A stretch of 64,000 nucleotides of DNA from Vibrio crassostreae 9ZC13 (lineage in GTDB: Bacteria; Pseudomonadota; Gammaproteobacteria; Enterobacterales; Vibrionaceae). The stretch is from the NCBI RefSeq assembly GCF_000272045.2, contig NZ_AJYZ02000037.1:329367-393366 (forward strand), written 5' to 3'. Position numbers and translations under genes: made by a program. The notes below the pieces were generated by a model. It ran no database searches, was not told the DNA's origin, and saw nothing but the letters and a program-made list of their open reading frames with translations. Below are positions 1 to 11,983 of the stretch, piece after piece. How positions within the stretch are numbered: position 1 is the stretch's first letter; each line of letters begins with the position of its first letter.

Positions 1-536
1 AGAGCCACATGGACGCAATGGGCTACAAAGACAATGAGTACAACCTAGATTCATTGTACGAAGACTTTTTGAAACTGGCTGACCGTAAAGGCCAAGTATT
101 CGATTACGACCTAGAAGCACTAATGCACTTCGCAAATCTACGTGACGAAGATGACTTCTATAAACTTAACTACCTAAGCGTACAATCTGGTAGTGTTATG
201 TCTACCACCAGCATCAAGCTGCAATGTGGTGATGAAGAGAAATGCGAAGCGGCTGTCGGTAACGGCCCGGTTGATGCTTTATACCAATGTATCTACCGCT
301 TAACGGGTTACGAAATTGCATTGGATAAATTCGACCTTACCGCGAAAGGTGAAGGCGAAGATGGCTTAGGCCAAGCTGATATTATTGCGAACTACAAAGG
401 CCGCAAGTACCACGGTACAGGCGTTTCAACGGATATCGTTGAGGCCTCTGGTCAGGCGCTACTGCACGTTATTAATAGCATTCAACGCGCAGACACCATT
501 GCTGAAATGAAACAGCAAAGAATCGCAACAGTTTAA
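1..536 (+). CDS. leuA: 2-isopropylmalate synthase, C-terminal part (5' end outside window)
   Basis: This is the 3' end of the first enzyme of leucine synthesis, which condenses acetyl-CoA with 2-oxoisovalerate. The reading frame is open to the left edge, so the ATG at position 9 is internal. The visible 177 residues are the linker and the C-terminal regulatory domain that binds leucine for feedback inhibition. They include the GNGPVDALY segment and the GxGxDxxxA-like stretch around [18 protein letters not shown], both typical of bacterial LeuA. leuB, leuC and leuD follow in order on the same strand, which supports the call. The catalytic TIM barrel lies outside the window. Confidence 0.95.
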   Translation, partial: SHMDAMGYKDNEYNLDSLYEDFLKLADRKGQVFDYDLEALMHFANLRDEDDFYKLNYLSVQSGSVMSTTSIKLQCGDEEKCEAAVGNGPVDALYQCIYRLTGYEIALDKFDLTAKGEGEDGLGQADIIANYKGRKYHGTGVSTDIVEASGQALLHVINSIQRADTIAEMKQQRIATV

Positions 537-540
537 ACAC

Positions 541-581
541 CCAATAACAGAGCCCTAGAGCCGATGTTATTGGCTTTAGGG
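541..581 (+). promoter_or_regulatory. two mutually exclusive hairpins between leuA and leuB
   Basis: Bases 541-549 can pair perfectly with 565-573. Bases 553-562 can pair over ten positions (one G-U) with 572-581. The two helices share bases 572-573 and the second uses the loop of the first, so they compete. No U-tract follows immediately, so neither looks like a classical terminator. A small third hairpin (596-600 with 605-609) lies just before the leuB ribosome binding site. A role in setting leuB translation or mRNA stability is inference. Confidence 0.4.
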
Positions 582-625
582 ACAAAATTTTAAACGAGCT
601 AAATAGCTCAGTAACAAAGAATTAA

Positions 626-1726
<1,101 letters not shown>

Positions 1727-1769
1727 GCTAAAGGCTCCGATTAGAAGCAAGTACATAAGAATAATATCA

Positions 1770-1801
1770 AGCCAAGTCAGCGTAAACCGCATGACTTGGC
1801 T
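1770..1801 (+). promoter_or_regulatory. hairpin in the leuB-leuC intergenic region
   Basis: Ten bases at 1770-1779 pair perfectly with 1792-1801, and an inner GCG/CGC helix can extend the stem past one bulged A. No run of U follows, so this is more likely a stabilising or processing hairpin than a terminator. Confidence 0.4.
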
Positions 1802-1843
1802 CGAAACAAACACTGGGACTGATGCTCCCAAGGAAGAAAAGCT

Positions 1844-3256
1844 ATGTCGACAAACCAGCACGCAAAAACCTTATACGAAAAAGTTTATGACGCTCACGTT
1901 GCGGTTGCAGCGAAGGGCGAAACACCAATTCTTTATATCGATCGTCACTTAGTTCACGAAGTAACGTCACCTCAAGCATTTGATGGCTTGCGTGAGAAAG
2001 GCCGCAAAGTTCGCCAAGTTGGCAAGACTTTCGCGACCATGGATCACAACGTATCGACACAAACTAAAGACATCAACGCTTCTGGTGAGATGGCTCGTAT
2101 CCAAATGGAAACGCTATCGAAGAACTGTGAAGAGTTTGGTGTCACGCTTTACGATCTAAACCACAAATACCAAGGTATTGTGCACGTAATGGGTCCTGAG
2201 CTAGGTATTACGCTACCGGGCATGACCATCGTATGTGGTGACTCGCACACGGCTACACACGGTGCATTTGGTTCACTAGCATTTGGTATCGGTACTTCAG
2301 AAGTGGAACACGTTCTAGCTACGCAAACGCTAAAACAAGCTCGCGCTAAAACCATGAAGATCGAAGTAAAAGGCAAGGTTACTCCTGGCATCACTGCAAA
2401 AGACATCGTGCTAGCGATCATCGGTAAAACAACGGCTGCTGGCGGTACTGGCTACGTAGTTGAATTCTGTGGTGAGGCAATTACCGACCTTACGATGGAA
2501 GGTCGTATGACAGTATGTAACATGGCAATCGAGCTTGGCGCTAAAGCAGGCTTAATCGCTCCAGATGCAACGACATACGAGTACATCAAAGGTCGCAAGT
2601 TCTCTCCAGAAGGCGAAGACCTAGAAGCAGCAATCGAATACTGGGATACGTTAAAAACCGATGCTGATGCAGAATTCGATGCAGTTGTTACATTAGAAGC
2701 GGCAGACATCAAACCACAAGTCACTTGGGGTACCAACCCAGGTCAGGTTATCTCAGTAGACACACCAATCCCTGCACCAGAAAGCTTCGCAGACCCTGTA
2801 GAAAAAGCATCAGCTGAAAAAGCGCTGGCTTACATGGGTCTTGAAGCCGGTAAATCTCTATCTGATTACAACGTAGATAAAGTGTTCGTGGGTTCTTGTA
2901 CTAACTCTCGTATCGAAGACATGCGTGCAGCAGCAGCGGTAGCGAAAGGCCGTCAAGTAGCGAAACATGTTCAAGCGCTTATCGTTCCGGGTTCAGAGCA
3001 AGTTAAAGCACAAGCTGAGGCTGAAGGCCTAGATAAGATCTTCATCGAAGCAGGCTTTGAATGGCGTTTACCGGGTTGCTCTATGTGTCTTGCGATGAAC
3101 AACGACCGTCTAGGTCCACAAGAGCGCTGTGCTTCTACATCAAACCGTAACTTTGAAGGTCGCCAAGGCCGTGATGGTCGTACGCACCTAGTTAGCCCAG
3201 CAATGGCAGCCGCAGCGGCTATCGCTGGTCACTTTGTCGATATTCGTGAACTTTAA
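1844..3256 (+). CDS. leuC: 3-isopropylmalate dehydratase large subunit
   Basis: LeuC is the iron-sulfur subunit of isopropylmalate isomerase, which interconverts 2- and 3-isopropylmalate with LeuD. The 470-residue protein belongs to the aconitase family. The three cluster ligands are visible: Cys352 in GSCTNS, and Cys412 and Cys415 in GCSMC. Their spacing matches E. coli LeuC. The [14 protein letters not shown] motif near residues 128-141 is also conserved. The gene is followed 14 bases later by leuD, and the two products form a heterodimer. Confidence 0.98.
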   Translation: MSTNQHAKTLYEKVYDAHVAVAAKGETPILYIDRHLVHEVTSPQAFDGLREKGRKVRQVGKTFATMDHNVSTQTKDINASGEMARIQMETLSKNCEEFGVTLYDLNHKYQGIVHVMGPELGITLPGMTIVCGDSHTATHGAFGSLAFGIGTSEVEHVLATQTLKQARAKTMKIEVKGKVTPGITAKDIVLAIIGKTTAAGGTGYVVEFCGEAITDLTMEGRMTVCNMAIELGAKAGLIAPDATTYEYIKGRKFSPEGEDLEAAIEYWDTLKTDADAEFDAVVTLEAADIKPQVTWGTNPGQVISVDTPIPAPESFADPVEKASAEKALAYMGLEAGKSLSDYNVDKVFVGSCTNSRIEDMRAAAAVAKGRQVAKHVQALIVPGSEQVKAQAEAEGLDKIFIEAGFEWRLPGCSMCLAMNNDRLGPQERCASTSNRNFEGRQGRDGRTHLVSPAMAAAAAIAGHFVDIREL

Positions 3257-3270
3257 TTAGAGGATTTAAC

Positions 3271-3873
3271 ATGTCAGGTTTTCAACAACACACCGGATTA
3301 GTCGTTCCTCTAGATACGGCCAACATCGATACTGATGCGATCATTCCAAAGCAGTTTCTACAGAAAGTAAACCGCATCGGTTTTGGTAAGCACTTGTTCC
3401 ACGATTGGCGCTTCCTAGACGATGCAGGCCAACAGCCAAACCCTGATTTTGTAATGAACGAAGCTCGCTACCAAGGCGCTTCAATTCTTTTAGCTCGTGA
3501 AAACTTCGGTTGTGGTTCATCTCGTGAACACGCACCGTGGGCGCTTGCCGATTACGGTATCCAAGTAATGATCGCACCAAGCTTTGCCGACATTTTCTAC
3601 GGTAACTCGATCAACAACCAAATGGTGCCAGTTCGATTGACTGAGCAAGAAGTGGATGAGCTATTCCAATTCGTTGAAGCGAATGAAGGTGCAGAAATTA
3701 CGGTTGATCTAGAAGCAATGAAAGTCAGCGCGAACGGCAAAGAGTACTCGTTTGAAATTGATGAGTTCCGTCGTCACTGCTTACTGAATGGTTTAGATAA
3801 TATCGGCCTTACACTTCAACATGCCGATAAGATCTCAGAGTTTGAAGCTAAGATTCCTAGCTTCCTAAAATAA
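3271..3873 (+). CDS. leuD: 3-isopropylmalate dehydratase small subunit
   Basis: LeuD is the swivelling small subunit that completes the LeuC active site. The 200-residue length is typical. Recognisable motifs are the N-terminal [13 protein letters not shown] and the central [16 protein letters not shown], which contains substrate-binding residues. The start has a GAGGA ribosome binding site close to the stop of leuC, so the two are probably translated in coupled fashion. It is the last gene of the leu operon and is followed by a strong intrinsic terminator. Confidence 0.98.
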   Translation: MSGFQQHTGLVVPLDTANIDTDAIIPKQFLQKVNRIGFGKHLFHDWRFLDDAGQQPNPDFVMNEARYQGASILLARENFGCGSSREHAPWALADYGIQVMIAPSFADIFYGNSINNQMVPVRLTEQEVDELFQFVEANEGAEITVDLEAMKVSANGKEYSFEIDEFRRHCLLNGLDNIGLTLQHADKISEFEAKIPSFLK

Positions 3874-3895
3874 TGAGACGTTTCTGAATAAATCT

Positions 3896-3923
3896 AAAGG
3901 TTGGCCAAGTGCCAACCTTTTTT
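3896..3923 (+). terminator. intrinsic terminator of the leu operon
   Basis: The stem AAAGGTTGGC pairs with GCCAACCTTT around a CAAGT loop and is followed by further T residues. It lies 23 bases after the leuD stop codon. Confidence 0.9.
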
Positions 3924-4029
3924 ATTTGGCTAAGCTTTTAACTTAACTTCATATGTTTATTTAAATGAAGAGCAATGAAAGAAAATGGTAAGCCTTAAGG
4001 TCTTAGTAGTCAGTCATCAGGAGAATGCC

Positions 4030-4812
4030 ATGAAACAACTACTTTTTATTGTCAGCCTACTTTTCTCAACCTTAGCTTGGTCTGCGCCTAAATCCGATCT
4101 TTGGCCATACTGGAAGCAAAGCGACGAAACCAACCTAGAACAGGTATCTCATCAAGATTGGCAGCAATTCCTCGATAGCTACTTGGTTAAACAGGGGCAA
4201 AATACGTTAGTTCGCTATAAAGCAGTGAACACTGCCGATAAGACCAAACTTAAGCAATACATCAAGCAACTCGAACAGGTGAATCCGCTCAACTATTCAA
4301 AAGCGGAGCAGTATGCCTACTGGGTTAATCTATATAACGCCGTGACTGTCGATTTGATTCTTGATACCTACCCGATCAAATCCATAACTAAACTTGGCGG
4401 ACTATTTAGTTTCGGTCCGTGGGGAGATGATGTGGTAGTCGTTAATGGGAAATCACTGACACTCAATGACATTGAACACCGAATCCTAAGACCAATTTGG
4501 CAAGATCCTCGCACGCATTATGCAGTGAACTGTGCCAGCCTAGGTTGCCCTAACTTACAACCTGACGCTTTTACCTCTAAAAATACTGAAGCCTTGCTAG
4601 AGCAAGCTGCAACTGAGTTTGTAAGCAGTGACAAAGGCGTGATGGTTACAAACAATAAGCTTCAACTATCATCGATTTACGAATGGTTTGCTGTGGATTT
4701 TGGTACGAAGAAACAGCTTATTCAGCACTTAGAACAATATCGAGTTGAAGCAGTAACCAATACTCAAAACATCAGTTATGAATACGATTGGTCGCTCAAC
4801 CAAGCAAACTAG
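4030..4812 (+). CDS. exported DUF547 domain protein
   Basis: This 260-residue protein is of the DUF547 type, a family of unknown biochemical function. I chose the ATG at 4030 over an upstream one at 3985 because AGGAG lies seven bases before it and the N-terminus then reads as a clean signal peptide (MKQLLFIVSLLFSTLAWSA), predicting export to the periplasm. Family hallmarks are YAYWVNLYNAVTVDLIL, the GxLFSFGPWGDD region, LTLNDIEHRILRP and the HYAVNCASLGCPNL stretch with paired cysteines. It is a single-gene unit bounded by terminators on both sides. The function cannot be assigned from sequence. Confidence 0.85.
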   Translation: MKQLLFIVSLLFSTLAWSAPKSDLWPYWKQSDETNLEQVSHQDWQQFLDSYLVKQGQNTLVRYKAVNTADKTKLKQYIKQLEQVNPLNYSKAEQYAYWVNLYNAVTVDLILDTYPIKSITKLGGLFSFGPWGDDVVVVNGKSLTLNDIEHRILRPIWQDPRTHYAVNCASLGCPNLQPDAFTSKNTEALLEQAATEFVSSDKGVMVTNNKLQLSSIYEWFAVDFGTKKQLIQHLEQYRVEAVTNTQNISYEYDWSLNQAN

Positions 4813-4844
4813 CTCTAAGGCTAAAGTTGATCACTAAAGTAAAA

Positions 4845-4880
4845 AAGAGGCGAGAGGTTTTTATTAACCTCTAGCCTCTT
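4845..4880. terminator. bidirectional intrinsic terminator
   Basis: A 15 bp stem (4845-4859 with 4866-4880, one mismatch) lies between two convergent genes. A run of A at 4841-4846 gives a U-tract on the minus strand, so it serves the DUF924 gene best. The plus-strand side ends in a weaker CTC-rich tail. Confidence 0.8.
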
Positions 4881-4907
4881 CTCAATTCTTTGACCGTATT
4901 TCTACAA

Positions 4908-5453
4908 TTAAAAGCTTGAGCCCGGTTGCTGCAAGAACTCAATCTCTTCGGGAGTCGAAGCTCGCCCTAACACCTCATTACGGTGCGGATAGCGACCAAA
5001 TCGCTCAATGATAACCTTGTGCTTAAACTCAAAGTCCAGATTATGCTCTAATCCCGTTTGAGAAAAGAGTTCCACGGCTTGTTCATGGACTAACAAAGAT
5101 TCACTGTGCATATAAGGCATATACAGGAAGCTTTTCTGTTGCTCGTTAAGCTGGTGATCAAAACCACCCGCTACCGCCTCTTGGGCTAGAGCCAACGCCA
5201 TCGGATCAGCAGAAAATGCTGTCGGACTTTTTCTACCAATATTTCGAGAAAACTGATCAAGTACGATAATCTCAGCCAATCGTCCTTGCGCAGTTTGGCG
5301 CCACTCAAATAGCTCGCCTTGAATGGCTGCTTTATGCAATTCAGAAAATCGAGACTCTATCAAAGTGTCAATCTCGGCGCCGCCAGTAAACCAATCTTTA
5401 GGCGTCAACTCATCGAACCAAAACTCTAGAACATCCTGATACGTTACCGTCAT
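4908..5453 (-). CDS. DUF924 family protein
   Basis: This 181-residue protein belongs to the DUF924 family, alpha-helical proteins with a TPR-like fold and no established activity. The start at 5453 gives the family-typical opening MTVTYQDVLEFWF and has an AAGGGA ribosome binding site. An upstream in-frame ATG at 5510 would add an atypical 19 residues. Conserved motifs include LAEIIVLDQFSRNI, FLYMPYMHSE and the HKVIIERFGRYPHRNEVLGR region near the C-terminus. It lies directly after djlA on the same strand and may be cotranscribed with it. Confidence 0.85.
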   Translation of the reverse strand: MTVTYQDVLEFWFDELTPKDWFTGGAEIDTLIESRFSELHKAAIQGELFEWRQTAQGRLAEIIVLDQFSRNIGRKSPTAFSADPMALALAQEAVAGGFDHQLNEQQKSFLYMPYMHSESLLVHEQAVELFSQTGLEHNLDFEFKHKVIIERFGRYPHRNEVLGRASTPEEIEFLQQPGSSF

Positions 5454-5510
5454 ATAATTCCCTTTAATAAAAAACCGAGTAACTTTGTTATTACTCAGTT
5501 TAGTGTTCAA

Positions 5511-6365
5511 TTACTTAAAACCTTTTACTTTCTTTATCAGGTCATAAGCATTCTGAATTTCTTGCGATTTCTCTTTCGCAACATTCATCATCTCAGGCGG
5601 TAAGCCCTTCGCCATCAGTTTATCTGGGTGATGTTCATTCATCAGCTTGCGGTAGGCTTTCTTCACCTCTTTACCGTCAGCACTTTCACTCACACCAAGA
5701 ACCTTATATGCGTCGCCAAGTTGGTTCTGTTGCGAAGCCTGTTGCCAACCTGATGATTGCCCATGACCCTGATGGCCACCAAAGCTTCCACCTTGCTGTT
5801 GGAAACGGAACGCAGCTTCTTGCATCTGCAAGCGGCGTTCTAGTTGTGCTGCCGAAAACCCAAGCCCTTGCGCTATTTTATGCAGAACTTGACGTTCACT
5901 CGGGTGCAAACTTCCATCCGCAAATGCGGCAGATACCTGAAGCTCTAGAAAGAACTGCAGAAGATCAAAACGACCACCCGATGAGATTTTAACTCGCTCA
6001 AGTACGTCGTTCAGAGGGAAGTCGCTCTCTTTGCCGTCACGGAATGCATCTTGCGCTGCTTTACGCTGTTCGCCATGCAGGTTCATACGCTCCATCATGG
6101 TAGAAGCGAGTTGAATCTCTTCTGGCGTTACCTGCCCTTTCGCTTTAGCAACGTGCCCCATAACCGCAAAAGCGGATTTAAAAAACTCGTTCTGTCTTTC
6201 TGCTTGGCTTGGACCTCGACCAAAACCAGAGCTATTGAAGCCTGATTGGTTCAATCCGCGAGCTTTATCGAATTGGTGTCCTAAAAACAGACCAAAAACT
6301 AAACCGAGTGGCCCTCCAAATAAAAAGCCAAAAAACGCGCCCAAAATTTTGCCAAATATTTGCAT
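5511..6365 (-). CDS. djlA: co-chaperone DjlA
   Basis: DjlA is a membrane-anchored J-domain protein that stimulates DnaK and, in E. coli, affects capsule and envelope stress signalling. The 284 residues show the standard order. A glycine-rich single transmembrane segment is at the N-terminus (GKILGAFFGFLFGGPLGLVFG). A TerB-like helical domain spans about 50-170, followed by a Gln/Ser/Gly-rich linker. A C-terminal J domain (about 218-284) carries the essential HPD motif in NEHHPDKL. It is divergent from lptD across a 149-base gap, the same arrangement as in E. coli. Confidence 0.96.
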   Translation of the reverse strand: MQIFGKILGAFFGFLFGGPLGLVFGLFLGHQFDKARGLNQSGFNSSGFGRGPSQAERQNEFFKSAFAVMGHVAKAKGQVTPEEIQLASTMMERMNLHGEQRKAAQDAFRDGKESDFPLNDVLERVKISSGGRFDLLQFFLELQVSAAFADGSLHPSERQVLHKIAQGLGFSAAQLERRLQMQEAAFRFQQQGGSFGGHQGHGQSSGWQQASQQNQLGDAYKVLGVSESADGKEVKKAYRKLMNEHHPDKLMAKGLPPEMMNVAKEKSQEIQNAYDLIKKVKGFK

Positions 6366-6514
6366 TATGTGTTCTCTATCTATGAATTTTATCTGAGTAA
6401 TGCTGTCTGATGATGCTGAATGCTATTATTTCCTTTATCATAAGGAAAATGCTTTATTAATTGGATTGATACTAGATCAACCCTTCATCTAGTGACACAG
6501 GATAGTTCAACTTC

Positions 6515-8848
6515 ATGCAATCTTTTTCCCGCACCTTGTTAGCCGCGTCTATAAGTACGGCGTTATACGTGTCGACAACTCAAGCTGAAACAATCACCGA
6601 TAGTAGTGTGCAGGAAATGCCCTCTATAGATCAATGCTTGATCGAGCCCGCTGCAGAAAACGAGACACAGCTACCCGCTCATGTTGAGTCAGATCGCTTA
6701 GAAGCTATCAATGGTGACAAGGCAATATACTCAGGTGACGTAGTCGTTACGCAAGGGAACAAGACCATCCTTGCAGATAACGTAACCCTGCACCAACAAG
6801 AAAATATCGTTGTAGCTGAAGGCAACGTAAACTTTAGTGATGGTCAAATCAAATCTATCTCAGACAGAGCGACCAATAATCTGACTACAGATGAAATGAC
6901 GCTTGAGAACACCGATTACGAATTCCTTTGCGAGCCCGGTCGCGGAGATGCTGTTTATATAGCAAAAACAGGTAAAGCGGTTTATGAGATTGAAGATGGC
7001 TCCATTACCTCTTGCCCTATCGGCGATAATGCTTGGCGTCTAAGAGCATCGAGCATCAGTGTCGACCAAGACGAAGAACAAGCCACTTTTTATAATCCAC
7101 GTTTTGAAATCCAAAGTGTTCCCGTCTTTTACTTACCTTACTTAACAGTACCGGTGGGTGATACACGTAAAACCGGTTTCTTGTACCCAACAGTTTCGTA
7201 TGGTTCAAGCGATGGTTTTGAAGCTGAAATTCCTGTTTATTGGAACTTAGCACCAGACTACGATTTGGAAACTACCTTCAAGTACATGCAAGAGCGTGGC
7301 ACTCAACTCAACAGTAAATTCAGATATTTAAGCGATTTTGGTTCCGGTAGTATCGAGTCTGAATATTTACCAGACGATCAAAAGTACACTGATCTAGGCG
7401 ATCGTTGGGGTTTCCAACTAGAACATTCAGGAATATTCCAACAATCTTGGTTATTCGAAATTGATTACTCTAAAGTCAGTGATATTGACTACTTTTCGGA
7501 CATGAGCTCAAATATCGGTAACCGTGAAGATGGACAACTGCTTCAAGAAGGGCAAGCAACATACCGTTCTCAAAATTGGGATGCGTCTGTACTTGTTCGA
7601 GACTTCCAAGTTCTTACCACCAGCAATAACTTGCCTTATCGTCTAATGCCACAACTCGAGTACAATTACTATGCTCCAGAGGTAATGGATTACCTAGATT
7701 TTGACTTAATCAGTCATATATCAATGTTCGATACCGACGCATCAGGCAAACCATCAGCCACTCGTGTTCACGTTGAACCTGGTATTACAATCCCAGTAGG
7801 TAACACTTGGGGTACTTGGACAACAGAAGCTCGACTACTTGGTACTTACTATCAACAAGACCTTGATGGCGTTGATACCGGCGCAGGCTCTGATTATGAA
7901 GGCTTGGAAGAATCAGTAAGTCGAGTTATTCCAGAGTTTAGAAGCCACGCAGGTATCGTTCTTGAACGTGATACAAAAATTGTGGGCAATTACACTCAAA
8001 CACTCGAACCTCAAGTTCAGTATCTTTACGTACCAGAAGAAGATCAAAGTGACATTGGTCTTTACGATACGACACTACTGCAGACCGATTACTATGGTCT
8101 ATTTAGAAGCCGTAAATATAGCGGTGTTGATCGTATCGCATCTGCGAATCAAATTAGTTATGGTGCATCATCTCGTTTCTTCGATGATGAGTATAAAGAG
8201 CGTTTGAATATTTCTTTTGGTCAGATTTTTTATATCGATAAAGATACAAAACAGACTTTAGACAACGACGACTCTGATAACAAAACTAATTATTCGTCTT
8301 GGGCTATAGAAATGGACTTCAACTATGATGACTACCTGTTCTACCATGGTGGCGTGCAATACGATATTGACTCATCTTCGATGCAATTAGCGAATAGTAC
8401 ACTTGAATACCGCTTTGCTGGTGGTTACATACAAACCAACTATCGCTATGTTACAGAAGAATACATAAATGAAACTGTAGATTTTGACGTATCATCCATA
8501 ACAAGAGATGGTATTTCGCAAGCGGGTTTACTTGGTTCCTACCAAATTTCACCGAAATGGAGCACCAGTGCTCAATATTTCTATGACTTAACCACACAAG
8601 AAGATCTAGAGTGGTTAGCTCGTTTAAACTATAGATCGGATTGTTGGTACATCGGCTTTACGTATAGTAACCAGCTGACAAATAACATTAGTGATCCAAA
8701 TGTCACGCCTGAATATGAAAATAACTTTGGTGTGAATTTCGGTATTATCGGCTTTGGTACTAACTTAGGCTCTGATTCAGGCGCTGTTGGGGATAGCAGT
8801 TCTGATAACTCATTGAGCTACGGTCGCCCATTCTTCTTAAACAACTAA
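6515..8848 (+). CDS. lptD: LPS-assembly outer-membrane protein LptD
   Basis: LptD with LptE inserts lipopolysaccharide into the outer leaflet of the outer membrane. The 777-residue protein has a signal peptide ending near AQA (residues 22-24). A periplasmic OstA/LptA-like jellyroll spans about 57-170 ([19 protein letters not shown]), followed by a large beta-barrel rich in aromatic and acidic residues. Cysteines sit at 41, 139, 167 and 710. E. coli LptD has two N-terminal and two adjacent C-terminal cysteines; here only one C-terminal cysteine is present (SDCWYIG). It heads the lptD-surA-pdxA-rsmA operon. Confidence 0.97.
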   Translation: MQSFSRTLLAASISTALYVSTTQAETITDSSVQEMPSIDQCLIEPAAENETQLPAHVESDRLEAINGDKAIYSGDVVVTQGNKTILADNVTLHQQENIVVAEGNVNFSDGQIKSISDRATNNLTTDEMTLENTDYEFLCEPGRGDAVYIAKTGKAVYEIEDGSITSCPIGDNAWRLRASSISVDQDEEQATFYNPRFEIQSVPVFYLPYLTVPVGDTRKTGFLYPTVSYGSSDGFEAEIPVYWNLAPDYDLETTFKYMQERGTQLNSKFRYLSDFGSGSIESEYLPDDQKYTDLGDRWGFQLEHSGIFQQSWLFEIDYSKVSDIDYFSDMSSNIGNREDGQLLQEGQATYRSQNWDASVLVRDFQVLTTSNNLPYRLMPQLEYNYYAPEVMDYLDFDLISHISMFDTDASGKPSATRVHVEPGITIPVGNTWGTWTTEARLLGTYYQQDLDGVDTGAGSDYEGLEESVSRVIPEFRSHAGIVLERDTKIVGNYTQTLEPQVQYLYVPEEDQSDIGLYDTTLLQTDYYGLFRSRKYSGVDRIASANQISYGASSRFFDDEYKERLNISFGQIFYIDKDTKQTLDNDDSDNKTNYSSWAIEMDFNYDDYLFYHGGVQYDIDSSSMQLANSTLEYRFAGGYIQTNYRYVTEEYINETVDFDVSSITRDGISQAGLLGSYQISPKWSTSAQYFYDLTTQEDLEWLARLNYRSDCWYIGFTYSNQLTNNISDPNVTPEYENNFGVNFGIIGFGTNLGSDSGAVGDSSSDNSLSYGRPFFLNN

Positions 8849-8891
8849 TTTTCTTTACTGATAAGAAATCAGTAAATTTAAAGGATTACAC

Positions 8892-10190
8892 ATGACATTG
8901 TGGAAACGCACATTAATTGCTATCGCAGCGACTTGTACTTTATCAACAAGCTTTGCAGCGCCAGTCGAGCTAGACAGCGTAAAAGTTATCGTTAACGAAG
9001 GCGTTATCTTACAAAGCGACATCGATGCCTCGATGAAGACGCTGCGCGCAAACGCTAAGAAAAGCGGGCAAACATTGCCATCGCAAGATGTGCTCAATGA
9101 GCAAGTACTAGAAAAACTGATCATCGATACTATTCAAACTCAAGAAGCAGAACGTATCGGTGTTCGTATTGATGATGCTCGACTTGATCAAGCAATTGAA
9201 GGTATCGCTAAAGACAACAACCAAACGGTAGAACAACTTACCGCATCGGTTGCTGAAGAAGGCCTTAGCTACAATGCATTTCGAGAGCAAGTAAGAAAAG
9301 AAATTGCGGCAAGTGAAGCTCGTAACGCCTTAGTTCGTCGCCGTATCAATATTCTTCCTGCGGAAGTTGATAACCTAGCAGATATCTTAGCGCAAGAGAC
9401 TAACGCGACCGTTCAATATAAAATTGGCCACATTCAACTGCGCTTTAATGATGACCAAACCAAAGAAGAGCTAGAAGCCCAAGCTAAAGAACTTGTCGAA
9501 GAACTGAACTCAGGCAAAGATTTCAGCACCATGGCATATACTTACTCTAAGGGTCCTAAAGCGCTGCAAGGTGGTGATTGGGGTTGGATGCGTAAAGAAG
9601 AGATGCCAACCATTTTTGCTGACCAGATCAAAATGCAAAATAAAGGCAGCATCATCGGTCCTTTCCGTAGCGGTGTAGGTTTCCACATTCTAAAAATTGA
9701 AGATGTGAAAGGCTTAGAAACCGTAGCAGTAACGGAAGTGAATGCTCGTCATATCTTGATTAAGCCAACCGTAATCTTGAGTGACGATGGCGCGAAAGAA
9801 CAACTTGAAGAGATCACGCGCCGCGTAAACACAGGTGAAGCGAGCTTTGGCGACCTTGCACAGCAATACAGCCAAGATCCAGGTTCTGCAGTACAAGATG
9901 GTGAGCTAGGCTACCAAACACCAGATTTGTATGTACCAGAATTCAAACACCAAGTAGAAACGCTACCAGAAGGCAAAATCAGTGCGCCATTCAAAACCGT
10001 ACACGGTTGGCACATTGTTGAAGTACTAGACCGTCGCGAAGTCGACCGTACCGATTCAGCTTTGAAAAACAAAGCTTACCAAATTCTATTTAACCGTAAA
10101 TTCAACGAAGAAGCTGGTGCTTGGCTACAAGAAGTAAGAGCAAGTGCCTTTGTTGAGATGGTTGAGGACGACCAAGATGACAACAACTAA
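8892..10190 (+). CDS. surA: periplasmic peptidyl-prolyl isomerase SurA
   Basis: SurA is the main periplasmic chaperone for unfolded outer-membrane beta-barrel proteins. The 432 residues show a signal peptide (cleavage after SFA, about residue 22) and an N-terminal chaperone domain to about 160. Two parvulin-type rotamase domains follow, recognised by [10 protein letters not shown] and [13 protein letters not shown] for the first and by ARHILIKPT and [15 protein letters not shown] for the second. It follows lptD by 43 bases, and its own substrates include LptD. Its 3' end overlaps the start of pdxA by 14 bases. Confidence 0.97.
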   Translation: MTLWKRTLIAIAATCTLSTSFAAPVELDSVKVIVNEGVILQSDIDASMKTLRANAKKSGQTLPSQDVLNEQVLEKLIIDTIQTQEAERIGVRIDDARLDQAIEGIAKDNNQTVEQLTASVAEEGLSYNAFREQVRKEIAASEARNALVRRRINILPAEVDNLADILAQETNATVQYKIGHIQLRFNDDQTKEELEAQAKELVEELNSGKDFSTMAYTYSKGPKALQGGDWGWMRKEEMPTIFADQIKMQNKGSIIGPFRSGVGFHILKIEDVKGLETVAVTEVNARHILIKPTVILSDDGAKEQLEEITRRVNTGEASFGDLAQQYSQDPGSAVQDGELGYQTPDLYVPEFKHQVETLPEGKISAPFKTVHGWHIVEVLDRREVDRTDSALKNKAYQILFNRKFNEEAGAWLQEVRASAFVEMVEDDQDDNN

Positions 10191-11169
10191 ACGTATTGTC
10201 ATAACCGCAGGTGAACCAGCAGGGATAGGCCCAGATTTAACTTTGGCTCTATCTCAAGAAAGTTGGCCTCATCAACTCGTGGTTTGTGCTGATAAAACAC
10301 TGCTATCCGAGCGAGCTAAAATTCTTGGTATCGAAGTCGATCTTCTGGACTACGATGCAAATGCAGCTAAGCAACCGCAACGCGCTGGCACACTGGTAGT
10401 GAAACACGTTCCACTTGCTGAAACGGCAGTTGCAGGTCAACTCAATGAGGCTAATGGTCATTACGTATTAAATACTTTAGAAACCGCAGCAATTGGCTGT
10501 ATGAATGATGAATTTGATGCTATTGTCACCGGCCCCGTTCACAAGGGTGTAATTAACCGAGCTGGCGTTGCTTTTAGCGGCCATACCGAGTTCTTTGCAG
10601 AGAAGTCCAATACACCACTGGTGGTGATGATGTTGGCAACTGAAGGGCTGCGTGTTGCGCTAGTAACAACGCACATCCCACTAGCTTATGTATCTCAAGC
10701 TGTGACCGAAGACAGATTAGAGCAAATTATTGCTATTCTAAATAAAGACTTGGTTGAAAAATTTGCTATTGAGAAACCAACTATCTATGTGTGTGGCTTG
10801 AATCCACATGCTGGTGAAGATGGTTGTTTAGGGCGTGAAGAGATTGAAACTATCACCCCGACGCTAGAAAAAATTCGCCAAAAAGATGGCATCAATTTAG
10901 TTGGCCCATTGCCAGCAGACACCATCTTTAATGAAAAATATTTGCAAGATGCAGATGCTGTTTTAGGTATGTATCACGACCAAGTACTCCCGGTATTGAA
11001 ATACAAAGGGTTTGGTCGCTCAGTGAACATCACGCTTGGCTTACCGTTTATTCGCACATCAGTCGACCACGGTACCGCCTTAGACTTGGCAGGGAAAGGC
11101 CAAGCCGATACAGGGAGCTTTAGAACAGCGCTCACGCACGCCATTGAATTAGTAGAGAAAAAGCAATGA
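10177..11169 (+). CDS. pdxA: 4-hydroxythreonine-4-phosphate dehydrogenase
   Basis: PdxA oxidises 4-phosphohydroxy-threonine in pyridoxal phosphate synthesis. I place the start at the ATG at 10177, which gives [19 protein letters not shown] and 330 residues, the family norm. The ATG at 10144 would add residues read from inside surA. Motifs include the nucleotide-binding start [11 protein letters not shown], the metal-site histidines in SGHTEFFAE and [11 protein letters not shown], and the [13 protein letters not shown] loop. It overlaps surA by 14 bases and rsmA by four, so the operon is tightly coupled. Confidence 0.96.
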   Translation: MTTTKRIVITAGEPAGIGPDLTLALSQESWPHQLVVCADKTLLSERAKILGIEVDLLDYDANAAKQPQRAGTLVVKHVPLAETAVAGQLNEANGHYVLNTLETAAIGCMNDEFDAIVTGPVHKGVINRAGVAFSGHTEFFAEKSNTPLVVMMLATEGLRVALVTTHIPLAYVSQAVTEDRLEQIIAILNKDLVEKFAIEKPTIYVCGLNPHAGEDGCLGREEIETITPTLEKIRQKDGINLVGPLPADTIFNEKYLQDADAVLGMYHDQVLPVLKYKGFGRSVNITLGLPFIRTSVDHGTALDLAGKGQADTGSFRTALTHAIELVEKKQ

Positions 11170-11981
11170 GAAATGATGTCCACTTAGGGCACAAAGCGCG
11201 TAAACGTTTTGGTCAAAACTTCCTTAACGATCCATACATTATTGATGGCATCGTATCGAGTATTAACCCACTACCAGGTCAAAACTTGGTAGAGATCGGT
11301 CCTGGTCTAGGCGCAATTACTGAGCCTGTGGGTAAGCTTGTCGATAAATTTACTGTTATCGAATTGGATAGAGACCTTGCAGAACGTCTTCGTAACCATC
11401 CAGATCTTGCGGACAAGCTAACGATCCGTGAAGGCGATGCGATGAAGTTCGATTTCCAAGAACTGGTTAAGCCAAACAATAAGCTACGCATCTTTGGTAA
11501 CTTGCCATATAACATCTCTACACCATTGATGTTCCACCTTTTTGAATTCCATAAAGACGTGCAAGACATGCACTTTATGCTTCAAAAAGAAGTGGTTAAC
11601 CGTCTAGCTGCTGGCCCTGGCAGTAAAGCTTACGGTCGTCTTACTGTAATGGCTCAATACTACTGTAAAGTAACGCCTGTGTTAGAAGTTCCACCAACGG
11701 CCTTCGTTCCGCCACCGAAAGTAGACTCAGCAGTCGTGCGCCTACAGCCATACGAAGTGCTGCCTTATCCGGCAAAAGATCTGAAATGGCTAGATCGCGT
11801 CTGTCGTGAAGGCTTTAACCAACGTCGTAAAACAGTTCGTAACTGCTACAAGAGCTTAATCGATAAGGAAGTGCTTGAAGAGCTAGGTATCAACCCAAGC
11901 ATGCGTCCTGAGAACTTAACGCTCGAGCAGTTTGTCGACATGGCAAACTGGTTGTACGACAGTCATAACGCTGACAAATAA
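11166..11981 (+). CDS. rsmA: 16S rRNA adenine dimethyltransferase RsmA (KsgA)
   Basis: RsmA dimethylates two adjacent adenines near the 3' end of 16S rRNA and acts as a late checkpoint in 30S assembly. The 271 residues contain the SAM-binding motif [12 protein letters not shown] (about 40-51), the motif IV sequence [11 protein letters not shown], and the C-terminal [14 protein letters not shown] helix. The N-terminal RKRFGQNFL is diagnostic. The ATG overlaps the pdxA stop in an ATGA, indicating translational coupling. A strong terminator follows directly. Confidence 0.97.
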   Translation: MRNDVHLGHKARKRFGQNFLNDPYIIDGIVSSINPLPGQNLVEIGPGLGAITEPVGKLVDKFTVIELDRDLAERLRNHPDLADKLTIREGDAMKFDFQELVKPNNKLRIFGNLPYNISTPLMFHLFEFHKDVQDMHFMLQKEVVNRLAAGPGSKAYGRLTVMAQYYCKVTPVLEVPPTAFVPPPKVDSAVVRLQPYEVLPYPAKDLKWLDRVCREGFNQRRKTVRNCYKSLIDKEVLEELGINPSMRPENLTLEQFVDMANWLYDSHNADK

Positions 11982-11983
11982 AT

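Noticed and set aside
553..581. H-type pseudoknot in the leuA-leuB gap
   Set aside because: The two helices overlap and leave no loop to span the first stem, so alternative hairpins are more realistic.
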